The notes beneath the pieces were generated by a model, which saw only the letters and a list, made by a program, of their open reading frames with translations, did no database searches and was not told the DNA's origin. Positions 1 to 7,766 of a stretch of DNA of 64,000 nucleotides are shown here, piece by piece. Position 1 is the first letter of the stretch. Each line of letters begins with the position of its first letter. A program made the translations under genes and the position numbers. The DNA is from an uncultured Sphingomonadales bacterium (GTDB lineage: Bacteria > Pseudomonadota > Alphaproteobacteria > Sphingomonadales > Sphingomonadaceae). The DNA lies in contig CAILBC010000047.1 in the NCBI GenBank assembly GCA_903832325.1, positions 1 to 64,000 of the forward strand. Direction: 5' to 3'.

Positions 1-15
1 ATACCGTACAATTAC

Positions 16-1125
16 GTGGGTGGTCGGGTGGGGGAGCGGGCCGGTACCGACTTCGAAACTCGCCCTTTCGCGAGTTTCGAGTCAGACTCTGACGCCACCC
101 CGCCGCAAAAAGTCATCATCGATGACGATGGCTTTGGTCTGATGCAGGCCATGCTGATCAAGGCGCCGGGCATCGCCGTGGTGGGCATAACCACGGTTTC
201 GGGCGATGCCTGGGCCAATCGGGTTACCGCGCGGGCGCTGCGCGGGCTGGAACTGCTGGGCCGCAGCGACATTCCCGTGGCACAGGGCGCGACCTATCCG
301 CTGGTCAACAGCGAGGCGCTGACCGACCGCTGGGAGGCGCTTTATGGCAAGCTGACCTGGCGCGGGGCGTGGATGCACCGCTGGGTCGAACCCACCGAAC
401 AGCCTGCGCCGCCCTATTTTGGCCCCGATGATCCGGTGACGTCACTGCCCTTTGGCCTGCCGGCCACGCATCCGGTTGACGAAAGCGCGGCGCGGTTCCT
501 GATCCGCATGGTGCACGCATCGCCAGGGCAGATCACCATCGTCGCCTGCGGGCCGATGACCAATCTGGCGCTGGCGCAGCGGCTCGATCCCGAATTTGCG
601 CAGCTTGCCCGGGCGCTGGTCTATATGGGCGGCAGCCTCAACCCCCATCAGGTGCTCAACACCACGGCGGCGGCCGATTTTGCACGCGAATTCAGCAATT
701 CCCCGCGCCGCGAATTCAATGTGCGGTTCGACCCGGAGGCGGCGGCGATTGTGGCGCACAGCCCCTGGCGGCAGATCACGATGGTTCCGGTCGATCCGTC
801 CACCGCCACGCAATTGACCCCGGCCTTCATCGCGCAGCTTGAAACCGCGGCGCCGGCCCCGTTGAAGCCGATGATGCATGCGCTGCCGGTGAATTTTCCG
901 CTGTGGGATGAAATCGCCGCCGCGGTGCTGCTCGATCCCGCGCTGGTGACCGATCACGAACGGCTGTACATCGATGCCAACACGCAGTTCGGCCCCGGCT
1001 ATGGCGACACGCTGAGCTGGCGCGAGCATTACCAGCCCGGGCTTGGCGAACGGCCGGTCGATGCCGTGCGCAGCATCGATGCGCCGCGGCTTTATGCGCT
1101 GATCCTGCGCCTGATCGCGCGCTGA
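16..1125 (+). CDS. Nucleoside hydrolase-like protein (IUNH family), atypical active site
   Basis: The product resembles inosine-uridine nucleoside N-ribohydrolases, which split the N-glycosidic bond of nucleosides and bind Ca2+ and ribose with an N-terminal aspartate cluster. Visible family features are the N-terminal VIIDDDGFG strand-loop (about residue 33), VACGPMTNLALA (about 176), the YMGGS segment (about 203) and a C-terminal NFPLWDE. The canonical DxDPGxDD is replaced by DDDGFGLM, and the usual His before the late Asp (PLHD) is Trp (PLWD), so substrate or activity may differ. The start is uncertain: the first 30 residues are not hydrolase-like, no ribosome site is seen, and the gene lies at the window edge, so the true N-terminus (perhaps a signal peptide) may be displaced. 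No partner gene is adjacent; fpr follows after about 175 bp. The family call is fairly safe, the function is not. Confidence 0.7.
   Translation: MGGRVGERAGTDFETRPFASFESDSDATPPQKVIIDDDGFGLMQAMLIKAPGIAVVGITTVSGDAWANRVTARALRGLELLGRSDIPVAQGATYPLVNSEALTDRWEALYGKLTWRGAWMHRWVEPTEQPAPPYFGPDDPVTSLPFGLPATHPVDESAARFLIRMVHASPGQITIVACGPMTNLALAQRLDPEFAQLARALVYMGGSLNPHQVLNTTAAADFAREFSNSPRREFNVRFDPEAAAIVAHSPWRQITMVPVDPSTATQLTPAFIAQLETAAPAPLKPMMHALPVNFPLWDEIAAAVLLDPALVTDHERLYIDANTQFGPGYGDTLSWREHYQPGLGERPVDAVRSIDAPRLYALILRLIAR
53..80. repeat. 10-bp perfect inverted repeat
   Basis: TCGAAACTCG (53-62) and CGAGTTTCGA (71-80) form a perfect 10-bp stem with an 8-nt loop, followed by a smaller palindrome GTCAGACTCTGAC (81-93). 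It falls in the doubtful N-terminal part of the first gene, which suggests that this stretch may be non-coding or a sequence junction. Confidence 0.5.
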
Positions 1126-1301
1126 GGCGCACCCGGCGGCCCTCCCCCCCATCACCCGATTTGCCGCCGTGACAAACGCCCGTCGCATGCGATAGAGCGG
1201 CTGCCAGCGTTTCCTCCCCGAAACACGCCCCGGAACACGAATTGCAACGCCCTGTTCCCGATCAGTTTGTTCACGATCAATTTCGAGCGGAGGTTCGAAC
1301 C

Positions 1302-2111
1302 ATGTTCACCAGTCAGGAAGTTCTCGGCGTTACCCACTGGACGCCCGATCTGTTCAGCTTTGTGCTGACCCGCCCCGATGGATTCAAATTCCATTCGGGC
1401 CAGTTCGTGATGCTGAACATGCCCGAAAAGGATGGGTTTCAGCCCAAACCGCGCGCCTATTCGATCACGTCGCCCGATTATGCCGAAACGCTGGAATTCC
1501 TGTCGATCGTCGCGCCCGATGGCCAGCTGACCACGCGGATGCAGCATATCGAGCCGGGCGATCATGTCCTGCTGGGCAGCAAACCGACCGGCACCCTGGT
1601 GCACAGCGCGCTGGAACCGGGGCGCAACCTGTTTCTGCTGGGCACCGGCACGGGGCTTGCCCCGTGGCTGAGCATTGCCCGCGATATCAACACCTATGGC
1701 GATGAAGACCTGGGGATCGAGCGCAAGTTCGACAATGTCTATCTGTGCCACGGGGTGCGGTTTGTGCGCGAACTGGTCTATCGCGAATTTCTCGAACGCG
1801 ACATTTTCAACGAGGAATTGCTGGGCGATATCGTGCAGGGCCGGCTGCATTATTACCCATCGGTAACCCGCGAAGATTTCATCCGCACCGGCCGTTTGAC
1901 CGACCTGATCACATCGGGGCAAATGTTCCGCGAACTCGGGCTGAACCAGACGCAGTTCAACCCCGAAACCGACCGCGTGATGATCTGCGGCAGCATTCCG
2001 GTCAACCACGCGCTGAAGGCGATCTGCCTGGCGCATGGCCTGAAAGAAGGGTCAACCCACCGCCCGGGCACCTTCGTGGCCGAACGCGCCTTTGTCGAAG
2101 CGCACGCCTGA
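1302..2111 (+). CDS. fpr: Ferredoxin--NADP(+) reductase
   Basis: FAD-dependent reductase of about 269 residues that moves electrons between NADP(H) and ferredoxin or flavodoxin. The FAD-binding motif RAYSITS lies near residue 50, the pyrophosphate/NADP motif GTGTGLAPW near 113, the NADPH segment MICGS near 227, and the protein ends in a short C-terminal extension, as in bacterial subclass I Fpr. The start at ATG 1302 is chosen because GAGCGGAGG lies just upstream; an upstream TTG at 1242 would add 20 unlike residues. It stands alone between a nucleoside-hydrolase-like gene and a convergent methyltransferase. The Rieske dioxygenase at 15 kb has no reductase gene of its own, so this enzyme could feed it, but that is inference. 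Confidence 0.93.
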   Translation: MFTSQEVLGVTHWTPDLFSFVLTRPDGFKFHSGQFVMLNMPEKDGFQPKPRAYSITSPDYAETLEFLSIVAPDGQLTTRMQHIEPGDHVLLGSKPTGTLVHSALEPGRNLFLLGTGTGLAPWLSIARDINTYGDEDLGIERKFDNVYLCHGVRFVRELVYREFLERDIFNEELLGDIVQGRLHYYPSVTREDFIRTGRLTDLITSGQMFRELGLNQTQFNPETDRVMICGSIPVNHALKAICLAHGLKEGSTHRPGTFVAERAFVEAHA

Positions 2112-2168
2112 CCGGAAACACGCCTTTCGCGCACCACGCGATACCATCATCCGGCAGTGCGCGAGGTT

Positions 2169-2795
2169 TCAGTCCTTCCAGCCCCAGCCGATCACGCAAG
2201 GGGGCACGTTGCGGGGTTCGAACCCGTTGTCCACGCGCGGAAAATACTGCTGCATCAGGCGGCGGGCAAAGCGCGTGTACTGATAGACCAGAAATGCGCC
2301 GCCAGGACGAAGCACCCGGCTGGTGGCGGCCATGATCGCGGCGGCTGTGCCGGGCGGCAAAGTGCTGAACGGCAGGCCTGACAAGACATAGTCCGCCTGC
2401 ACAAAGCCGTGCGCAGCGATGATTTCGCCAACATCGGCCGCCGAACCCAGCACCGCACAAAATCGCGCATCGTGGATCGTTGCCTGCAGGTAGGCGATGA
2501 AATCAGGATTGGTGTCGATCGCGATCAGTATGCCGTCGCGGCGCAACCGGTCGAGCACCGGGCGGCAGAATGTGCCCACGCCGGGCCCGTATTCGACAAA
2601 AACGCGGGCGTTGTCCCAATCAACCGGGGACAGGACGCGCGCGATCGTCCGTTGCGACGATGGCACGATCGCTCCGACCATGACCGGGTTTTTCGCAAAT
2701 CCCTTCATGAACATGCCTGTCGGGCCAAACAGCGCGCGGGCTTTGCGCAGGATCCGGGCGGGCAGCGGTTCGCGGGCGAATTCGGTGGTCGACAT
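2169..2795 (-). CDS. Phospholipid N-methyltransferase-like SAM methyltransferase
   Basis: Class I SAM-dependent methyltransferase of about 208 residues, close to the PmtA/COG3963 type that methylates phosphatidylethanolamine, and related to rRNA adenine dimethylases. Visible features are the N-terminal amphipathic KGFAKNPVMVGAIVPSS (about residues 30-46), typical of this family, motif I VEYGPGVGTF (about 65), IAIDTNPDF (about 91) and SGLPFSTLP (about 138). The start at ATG 2795 fits the family N-terminus; an in-frame ATG at 2825 would add ten residues and lies upstream of a direct repeat TTGATATGAT (2795-2804 and 2811-2820). The gene is convergent with fpr and has no operon partner. Family is clear; lipid substrate is inferred from similarity only. 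Confidence 0.8.
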   Translation of the reverse strand: MSTTEFAREPLPARILRKARALFGPTGMFMKGFAKNPVMVGAIVPSSQRTIARVLSPVDWDNARVFVEYGPGVGTFCRPVLDRLRRDGILIAIDTNPDFIAYLQATIHDARFCAVLGSAADVGEIIAAHGFVQADYVLSGLPFSTLPPGTAAAIMAATSRVLRPGGAFLVYQYTRFARRLMQQYFPRVDNGFEPRNVPPCVIGWGWKD

Positions 2796-2911
2796 TGATA
2801 TGATCGCTTTTTGATATGATGCCATAACTCGGTGTTATGCGGGTCGCAAAATCCGGTGATGATTGCAACCCCGATCGGCAACCAACTGGGCAAACGGGAT
2901 TTTTCAAATCA

Positions 2912-2945
2912 GGTGGTCTCAGCAATCGGGTGGTCTCAGCGATCG
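2912..2945. repeat. 17-bp tandem duplication in intergenic region
   Basis: GGTGGTCTCAGCAATCG is followed at once by GGTGGTCTCAGCGATCG, a two-copy tandem repeat with one difference. It lies in the 571-bp gap 2796-3366, which otherwise holds only the hairpin repeat at 3119-3216 and the receptor terminator; no credible gene is seen there. Confidence 0.7.
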
Positions 2946-3118
2946 GGCCGTGTAAGCAATCAAACAGGGCCGCACCTTGCGGCTTCGTCCGCGAAGGCGA
3001 CAGGCAGCGCGCTGCGGCCTGCACGAAAGCTGAACGCCGCTACCGGCCCGGGCGGCGGGAACGAATTCCGCAGCGCCCCGGTTCACGCGGGCGCCGGAAC
3101 AGGCTGATTGTGGCACAG

Positions 3119-3216
3119 ACCAAGGTGCAGTGAATGGGACTCACTGCACGTTGGTACAAACCCGCGCGGCTTTTGAGCGTTTCGTTGTGCGATGGGTTCC
3201 GCTCATCACAGATCCG
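3119..3216 (-). repeat. Hairpin repeat family, copy 1
   Basis: Read on the minus strand, this matches the repeats at 45229 and 51711: a degenerate hairpin based on GATGAG/CCCATC, then an ACG-ACGCTCA-like linker, a CCGCGCGGG core, then ACCAACG and a second hairpin. On the plus strand the second hairpin has 15-nt arms at 3119-3133 and 3141-3155 with one mismatch and a 7-nt loop. It is the most diverged of the three copies and the only one in this orientation. Confidence 0.75.
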
Positions 3217-3308
3217 CAGCGGCCAGCCCGACGAGCACGATCCACGTCGCCCAGCCGAACACGAACACACCCGGCCTGCGGTGGCTGGCCAATGCAGCAA
3301 GCACATGC

Positions 3309-3342
3309 AAAAAAAGGGGCGGCAGTTGTTCACCGCCGCCCC
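3309..3342 (-). terminator. Rho-independent terminator of the TonB receptor gene
   Basis: An 8-bp GC stem (3316-3323 with 3335-3342, 11-nt loop) is followed on the minus strand by a run of seven T (complement of 3309-3315), 25 bp after the receptor stop codon. Confidence 0.85.
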
Positions 3343-3366
3343 CCGCATGTGTCACTGTTTCCGGTG

Positions 3367-5898
3367 TCAGAACTTGCCCGACAGCTCCACCCCGACCAGG
3401 CGGCGACCGCCCGGAGAAATGAACGAGCCGCCAAATTCGGCCGCCGGGATCACTTCGTTCAGGTACTTCTTGTCAAACACGTTCTCGGCATAGGCCGCCA
3501 CGGTGTACTGGCCGATATGCGCCCCCACCCGCATGTTGACGATGCCAAAGGCATCGCGCCGGGTCTTGGCATAGCTGGCGTTGCCGGCCGCTGCAGTCAG
3601 CCCGAGCGCCTTGCCCAGCGTCGAAATCGGCAGCAGGTACGAAAACAGCGTGGGCACGCTGTTGTTCTGCACGGTCGAAAACCAGGTCGGGCCGGTCAGG
3701 CGGTAATCAACCCGGCCAAACAGGCTGAATCCCGGCTTGATCACGGTTTCCGCATCGGCGCCCGCGTTGATCGTGTACTTGGCGGTATAGGGCGATTCAT
3801 TGCCGATCGTTTCGGGGCGGACGCTGTTCCGCTTGATCGAGCTGTCGGTATAGTTCGCCGAACCGAACAGGCGCAGGCCCTTCACCGGACGGACGTTTAC
3901 GTTGAATTCCGCACCCTTCAGGTCAACCAGGTCGATGTTCGAAACCACGCGCAGCAGGCCAAAGCTGCCCACGAAGAATTCGAAGAACTGCATGTTGTGG
4001 ACCTGGGTGTAGAACCCGGCGAGATCGAAAGTGACCGCATTGTTGAGCACGCCACCTTTCAGCCCGGCTTCGAATGCGCTCGACCATTCCTTGGCGTACT
4101 GGTCGGTGATGTTCACTTGCGAACCCAGCGCGTCGACAAAGTTCCCCTTGATGATCGCGGCCGAACCCTGGTTGTTGAACCCGCCAGACTTGAAGCCGAT
4201 CCCCCAGTTGCCATAAATGTTGAAGCCCGGCGCAGGCTTGTAGCTGAGCGTGACTTTCGGTTCGATCTGGTCGAACGTGGCCGACTTCGGCGTCAGCGCG
4301 CCAAACGCCTGGCCGGGGTTGATCGGCCCGCCGGTGAACGGATCGGTCGCGGTTGGCACAAGCGAGCTGGTGTGCCGGCTTTCGCGGTCATACCGCAGCG
4401 CGATGCCGCCCGCGAATTCGTTCGACGGCTTCCATTCGGCCGAAGCGAACCCGGCGATGACGTTGGTCGAGAACTTGTCCCACAGCAGCAGCGTTGTCGG
4501 ATTGATCGAATCCGGCGCGTTGTAGAGATTGGTAAGCACGCCCTTGCCTTCGTCCGCGCCCAGGCTGACGCCCACAGTGCGATCGATGTGCAGGTAATAG
4601 GCGCCGACCTGCCACTTGAGCGGGCCATTGCCGGTCGATTCAAGCCGCCATTCGGTCGATATGTCCTTCTGGCGGCGGGTCTGCAACTGCGTGCCGTCGC
4701 AAGTCGTCGGGCTGTAGGGGCCAAAGGTCGAACCGTTGGTCGGCGAAAAGATGAACGGCACGGGGATCGAACCGATCACGCCCGGAGGGTTGACCGGAAA
4801 GCCGGTCAGCGCCGCAGTGGAGGTGAAGCAGGCGGTTACCGCCGGCGCGGCGGCCGGGTTCGCGGCCGAAAGGAACCGCGCGAAGTCTGCCGAAGTACCA
4901 TCGGCCACCAGGCTTTGGTCGACATTCGAATAGAGCACCCAGCCGGTCAGCTTCAGCTTGTCGTTGACCTGGTGGTCAAGCCGCAGCGAGGTATCGAACG
5001 AATACTGGTCGTTGGTGGGCTTGATGTTGCTGTAGAAATGAAACGGGTGCTGGTTCACGTCCTCGTAGAACGCCCCGCCCAGCGCCGGCAGCGCAAAGGC
5101 CGCGTTGAACGGCAGCGAGGCGCCGTGGAACTGGGCATAGCGTGCCTTGAAATCAAGCTGGGTGTCGGTGCCCTTGCCATAGACCAGGCGGCCATCGATC
5201 GACCAGTTTTCCTTTTCGTCCACCGTCTTGGAATTGCCGGTGAATTCGTTGTGATAGAACCCGTCGGTACGGAAGTACGTACCGGCCAGCACATAGCCGA
5301 TGTTGTCAGTCAGCGGCCCTGCGACATGCGCCTTGGCATCGAGCGTGTTGTACATGCCATAGCCGATCGAGGCACCGCCGGTGGCGATGTCGGTCGGCTT
5401 TTGCGTCTGCAGCACGATTGCACCGGCCGCCGCGTTGCGGCCATAGATCGCGCCCTGCGGACCTTTCAGGATTTCGACCTGGGTAACAGTGCCCTGGTCC
5501 TGGTTCAGTTCGGCGGTGTTGGTCTTGAGAATGCCGTCGACCACCAGCGCGACCGAGCTTTCGGCATCGCGCGCGCCGTTCATGCCGCGGATGTTGATCT
5601 GCGTGTCGCCCGCTTCGGCGGTGCCGGTCACGATCGTCACGCCCGGGGTCAGGTTGGTGAAATCCTCGGCGCGCTTGGCACCGGTGTTGGCCAGCGCCGC
5701 GGCGGTCAGCACCGAAACCGAGGCCGGCACATCCTGCAGGCGTTCATTCTGGCGCCGCGCGGTCACGATGATATCGTCTGACGGCTTGGGCGCCGCCGCC
5801 TGTTCGGCAAAAGCCGGAACCGCGACCAGCGCAAGGCTGCCGATCAATCCGGACTTCAAAGTCAGGCCTGTGGTCTGAAGCCACCGGGTATTTCGCAT
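3367..5898 (-). CDS. TonB-dependent receptor
   Basis: Outer-membrane active transporter of 843 residues. It has a signal peptide (residues 1 to about 31, ending AFA), a TonB box DDIIVTARR, a plug domain (about 45-165, with ASVSVLTA and GPQGAIYGRNAAAGAI) and a beta-barrel with aromatic girdles; the final residue is Phe (VELSGKF), as Omp85-assembled barrels require. It belongs to the sphingomonad group that imports varied organic substrates rather than only siderophores. It is divergent from the GntR regulator, with the palindrome TTGTATACAA between them, so it probably imports the substrate of the gntR-hyuAB operon and may share its control. Four cysteines lie in the barrel region, perhaps as extracellular-loop pairs. 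The substrate cannot be read from sequence. Confidence 0.95.
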   Translation of the reverse strand: MRNTRWLQTTGLTLKSGLIGSLALVAVPAFAEQAAAPKPSDDIIVTARRQNERLQDVPASVSVLTAAALANTGAKRAEDFTNLTPGVTIVTGTAEAGDTQINIRGMNGARDAESSVALVVDGILKTNTAELNQDQGTVTQVEILKGPQGAIYGRNAAAGAIVLQTQKPTDIATGGASIGYGMYNTLDAKAHVAGPLTDNIGYVLAGTYFRTDGFYHNEFTGNSKTVDEKENWSIDGRLVYGKGTDTQLDFKARYAQFHGASLPFNAAFALPALGGAFYEDVNQHPFHFYSNIKPTNDQYSFDTSLRLDHQVNDKLKLTGWVLYSNVDQSLVADGTSADFARFLSAANPAAAPAVTACFTSTAALTGFPVNPPGVIGSIPVPFIFSPTNGSTFGPYSPTTCDGTQLQTRRQKDISTEWRLESTGNGPLKWQVGAYYLHIDRTVGVSLGADEGKGVLTNLYNAPDSINPTTLLLWDKFSTNVIAGFASAEWKPSNEFAGGIALRYDRESRHTSSLVPTATDPFTGGPINPGQAFGALTPKSATFDQIEPKVTLSYKPAPGFNIYGNWGIGFKSGGFNNQGSAAIIKGNFVDALGSQVNITDQYAKEWSSAFEAGLKGGVLNNAVTFDLAGFYTQVHNMQFFEFFVGSFGLLRVVSNIDLVDLKGAEFNVNVRPVKGLRLFGSANYTDSSIKRNSVRPETIGNESPYTAKYTINAGADAETVIKPGFSLFGRVDYRLTGPTWFSTVQNNSVPTLFSYLLPISTLGKALGLTAAAGNASYAKTRRDAFGIVNMRVGAHIGQYTVAAYAENVFDKKYLNEVIPAAEFGGSFISPGGRRLVGVELSGKF

Positions 5899-6047
5899 TT
5901 TAAGCCTCCCTCATGTTCATTCGGACCACACGATCGATCCCTGCCCGGCGCACCCGTCCCCCCTGCCGGCGATCACATCTGCCCAAAGGCCGAATCCGGA
6001 CCGTGCAAACGGGTCGGGTGATCGGGGCTTGCCGAAGGGAGAGAATA

Positions 6048-6057
6048 TTGTATACAA
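6048..6057. promoter_or_regulatory. Probable GntR/FCD operator (site 1)
   Basis: TTGTATACAA is a perfect 10-bp palindrome of the TNGTNNNACNA type bound by FadR-subfamily GntR regulators. It sits 31 bp before the regulator start codon, in the divergent gap with the TonB receptor. A close copy recurs at 6804-6815. Confidence 0.65.
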
Positions 6058-6088
6058 ATGCCTCAGGTCAAGTTCCTTGGGACATCGC

Positions 6089-6805
6089 ATGTCACGCGCT
6101 TCAGATCGGGCCTATGCAGCGATCCGCAACATGATTTTGGCAGGCGAATTGCCCGCCGGGACGCAGCTTGGCGAAGAGGCCCTGGCCGAAAAATGCGGGG
6201 TTTCGCGCACCCCCGTGCGCGATGCGCTGCGCCGGCTGGAAAGCGACATGCTGGTCGTGCGCACCGACACCCAGCGCAGCTTTGTCGCCGAATGGTCGCT
6301 GCACGATGTGCGCGATGCGTTCGATCTGCGCGCCATGCTCGAAGGCTATGCCGCGCGCCGCGCCGCCGAGCGCATGACTGCCGATTCGCTGGGCCGCATG
6401 CGCGCCGCCAATGCCCAGATTGCGCAGGCCGTGGCACTGCCCCGCCCCGATGTTGGCGCCTTTCTTGAAGGCAACCGCCTGTTCCACGCCGCGATTCTGG
6501 AGGCGGCAGGATCGCGCCGGCTGGTCGCGCAACTGGGGTCGCTGGTGGAACAGCCGGTGGTCTGGCGCACCGCGCACCATTATGGGCCCGACGCGCTGCA
6601 CCGGTCGTGGTCCGAACACGAAGAACTGATCGCCGCCTTTGCCCGGGGCGATGGCGCCTGGGCCGAAGGGATCATGCGCAGCCATATCCTGCGCGCCTAT
6701 CACGCCTATGCCGATGCCCATCGCGGCCTGTCGGCAGCGAAGCCCGGACCTGCCCTTTCGGGCAATGGCGCGATGACTGCGCACCTGATCGAGGTGGCGG
6801 CATAA
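6089..6805 (+). CDS. GntR-family transcriptional regulator, FCD domain
   Basis: DNA-binding regulator of 238 residues. The N-terminal winged helix-turn-helix (about residues 8-72) contains the GntR signature LGEEALAEKCGVSRTPVRDA. The C-terminal all-helical FCD ligand-binding domain (about 85-215) shows DLRAMLEGYAARRAA, NRLFHAAIL and a late SEHEEL with His residues that bind metal or carboxylate ligands in this family. ATG 6089 is chosen over an upstream TTG because it begins right at the domain; the ribosome site is weak. Its stop overlaps the next start (TAATG), so it is translationally coupled to the lyase. It probably represses this operon and perhaps the divergent TonB receptor through TTGTATACAA sites, released by a small carboxylated pathway compound (inference). 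Confidence 0.92.
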   Translation: MSRASDRAYAAIRNMILAGELPAGTQLGEEALAEKCGVSRTPVRDALRRLESDMLVVRTDTQRSFVAEWSLHDVRDAFDLRAMLEGYAARRAAERMTADSLGRMRAANAQIAQAVALPRPDVGAFLEGNRLFHAAILEAAGSRRLVAQLGSLVEQPVVWRTAHHYGPDALHRSWSEHEELIAAFARGDGAWAEGIMRSHILRAYHAYADAHRGLSAAKPGPALSGNGAMTAHLIEVAA

Positions 6806-6815
6806 TGTATACAAA
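6804..6815. promoter_or_regulatory. Second GntR-like operator over a start codon (site 2)
   Basis: AATGTATACAAA repeats site 1 (ATTGTATACAAA) with one change and keeps the palindrome TGTATACA (6806-6813). It overlaps the regulator stop and the lyase start codon ATG 6805. It may be a second, roadblock-type operator; chance similarity is not excluded. Confidence 0.4.
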
Positions 6816-7713
6816 CGCCATTGAACTGCTCGAAGTCTCGCCGCGCGACGGGCTCCAGAACGAAAAGCAGGCGATTTCCACTGCCGACAAGATCGCACTG
6901 ATCGAACACGCCATTGCCGCCGGGGCGCGGCGCATCGAGGTGACCAGTTTCGTCAACCCGCGCGCCGTGCCGCAAATGGCCGATGCCGATGCAGTGGCCG
7001 CCGCGCTGCCCGATCGCGATGATGTGACGTATATCGGGCTGGTGATGAACCGGCGCGGGGCCGAGCGCGCGCTGGCAACGGGACGGATCGACCAGCTGGG
7101 CGCGGTGTCGGTGGCGACCGACACGTTTGCCATCGCCAACCAGAACCAGACCAGCGACGCATCGGTCGCGGCGGCCTGCGAAATCATCACGCTGGCACGC
7201 GAGGCCGGCCGCACCGGGCAAGCCACGATCGCCGCCGCATTCGGGTGCCCGTTCGAAGGCGAAGTGGCCGAAGACCGCGTGGTGGCAATGGCCGAGGCAC
7301 TGGCCAGGTCCGATCCCTTCGAAATCGGCCTGGCCGACACGATCGGCGTGGCCAATCCCGCGCATGTCGCGCGGCTGGTGGCGCGGGTGCGCGCCGCAAT
7401 CGGGCCGATCCCGGTGCGGGTGCATTTTCACAACACGCGCGGCACCGGCCTTGCCAATGTCTGGGCGGCGGTGGCCGAAGGCGCTCGCACGGTCGATGCG
7501 GCCATTGGCGGCCTGGGCGGATGCCCGTTTGCGCCGGGTGCATCGGGCAATGTCGCCAGCGAAGATGTCGTCTACATGCTGGAACGCGCCGGAATTGGCA
7601 CCGGGATCGATCTGGCAGCACTGGTCACGGCAAACCGCTGGCTTGGCACGGTAATGGACCGTACCCTGCCCGGCATGGTTGCGCGTGCTCCGGTATTTCC
7701 GAAAATTGCATAA
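6805..7713 (+). CDS. Hydroxymethylglutaryl-CoA lyase family enzyme
   Basis: DRE-TIM metallolyase of 302 residues, the family that cleaves 3-hydroxy-3-methylglutaryl-CoA to acetoacetate and acetyl-CoA. The N-terminal VSPRDGLQNE gives the catalytic Arg and metal Asp, HFHNTRGTGLAN the metal His pair, and GGLGGCPFAPGASGN the loop with the catalytic Cys; the length is normal. Overlap with gntR (TAATG) and position before hyuA place it in the same transcript. With a class III CoA-transferase in the operon, the simplest idea is that a branched hydroxy-acid is activated to its CoA ester and then cleaved here, so the substrate may be a related 3-hydroxyacyl-CoA rather than HMG-CoA itself. No acyl-CoA dehydrogenase of leucine breakdown is nearby, which argues against a plain leucine pathway. 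Confidence 0.85.
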   Translation: MYTNAIELLEVSPRDGLQNEKQAISTADKIALIEHAIAAGARRIEVTSFVNPRAVPQMADADAVAAALPDRDDVTYIGLVMNRRGAERALATGRIDQLGAVSVATDTFAIANQNQTSDASVAAACEIITLAREAGRTGQATIAAAFGCPFEGEVAEDRVVAMAEALARSDPFEIGLADTIGVANPAHVARLVARVRAAIGPIPVRVHFHNTRGTGLANVWAAVAEGARTVDAAIGGLGGCPFAPGASGNVASEDVVYMLERAGIGTGIDLAALVTANRWLGTVMDRTLPGMVARAPVFPKIA

Positions 7714-7766
7714 GGCTCTGCCCGGCCGCATGGGCCGGGCGCGGGCACATCACTCTGGGGGTTTGC

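Noticed and set aside
1242..1301. TTG start that would lengthen fpr by 20 residues
   Set aside because: The residues are not conserved in Fpr-like proteins and ATG 1302 has a good ribosome site.
2204..2232. GGTTCGAACCC-like segment resembling a tRNA T-arm
   Set aside because: No acceptor or anticodon stems fit around it, and it lies within the methyltransferase coding sequence.
3130..5781. An 883-codon open frame on the plus strand
   Set aside because: It runs antisense to the TonB receptor, which has a signal peptide, TonB box and barrel end. The antisense product is basic and low in order, as expected from high-GC codon bias.
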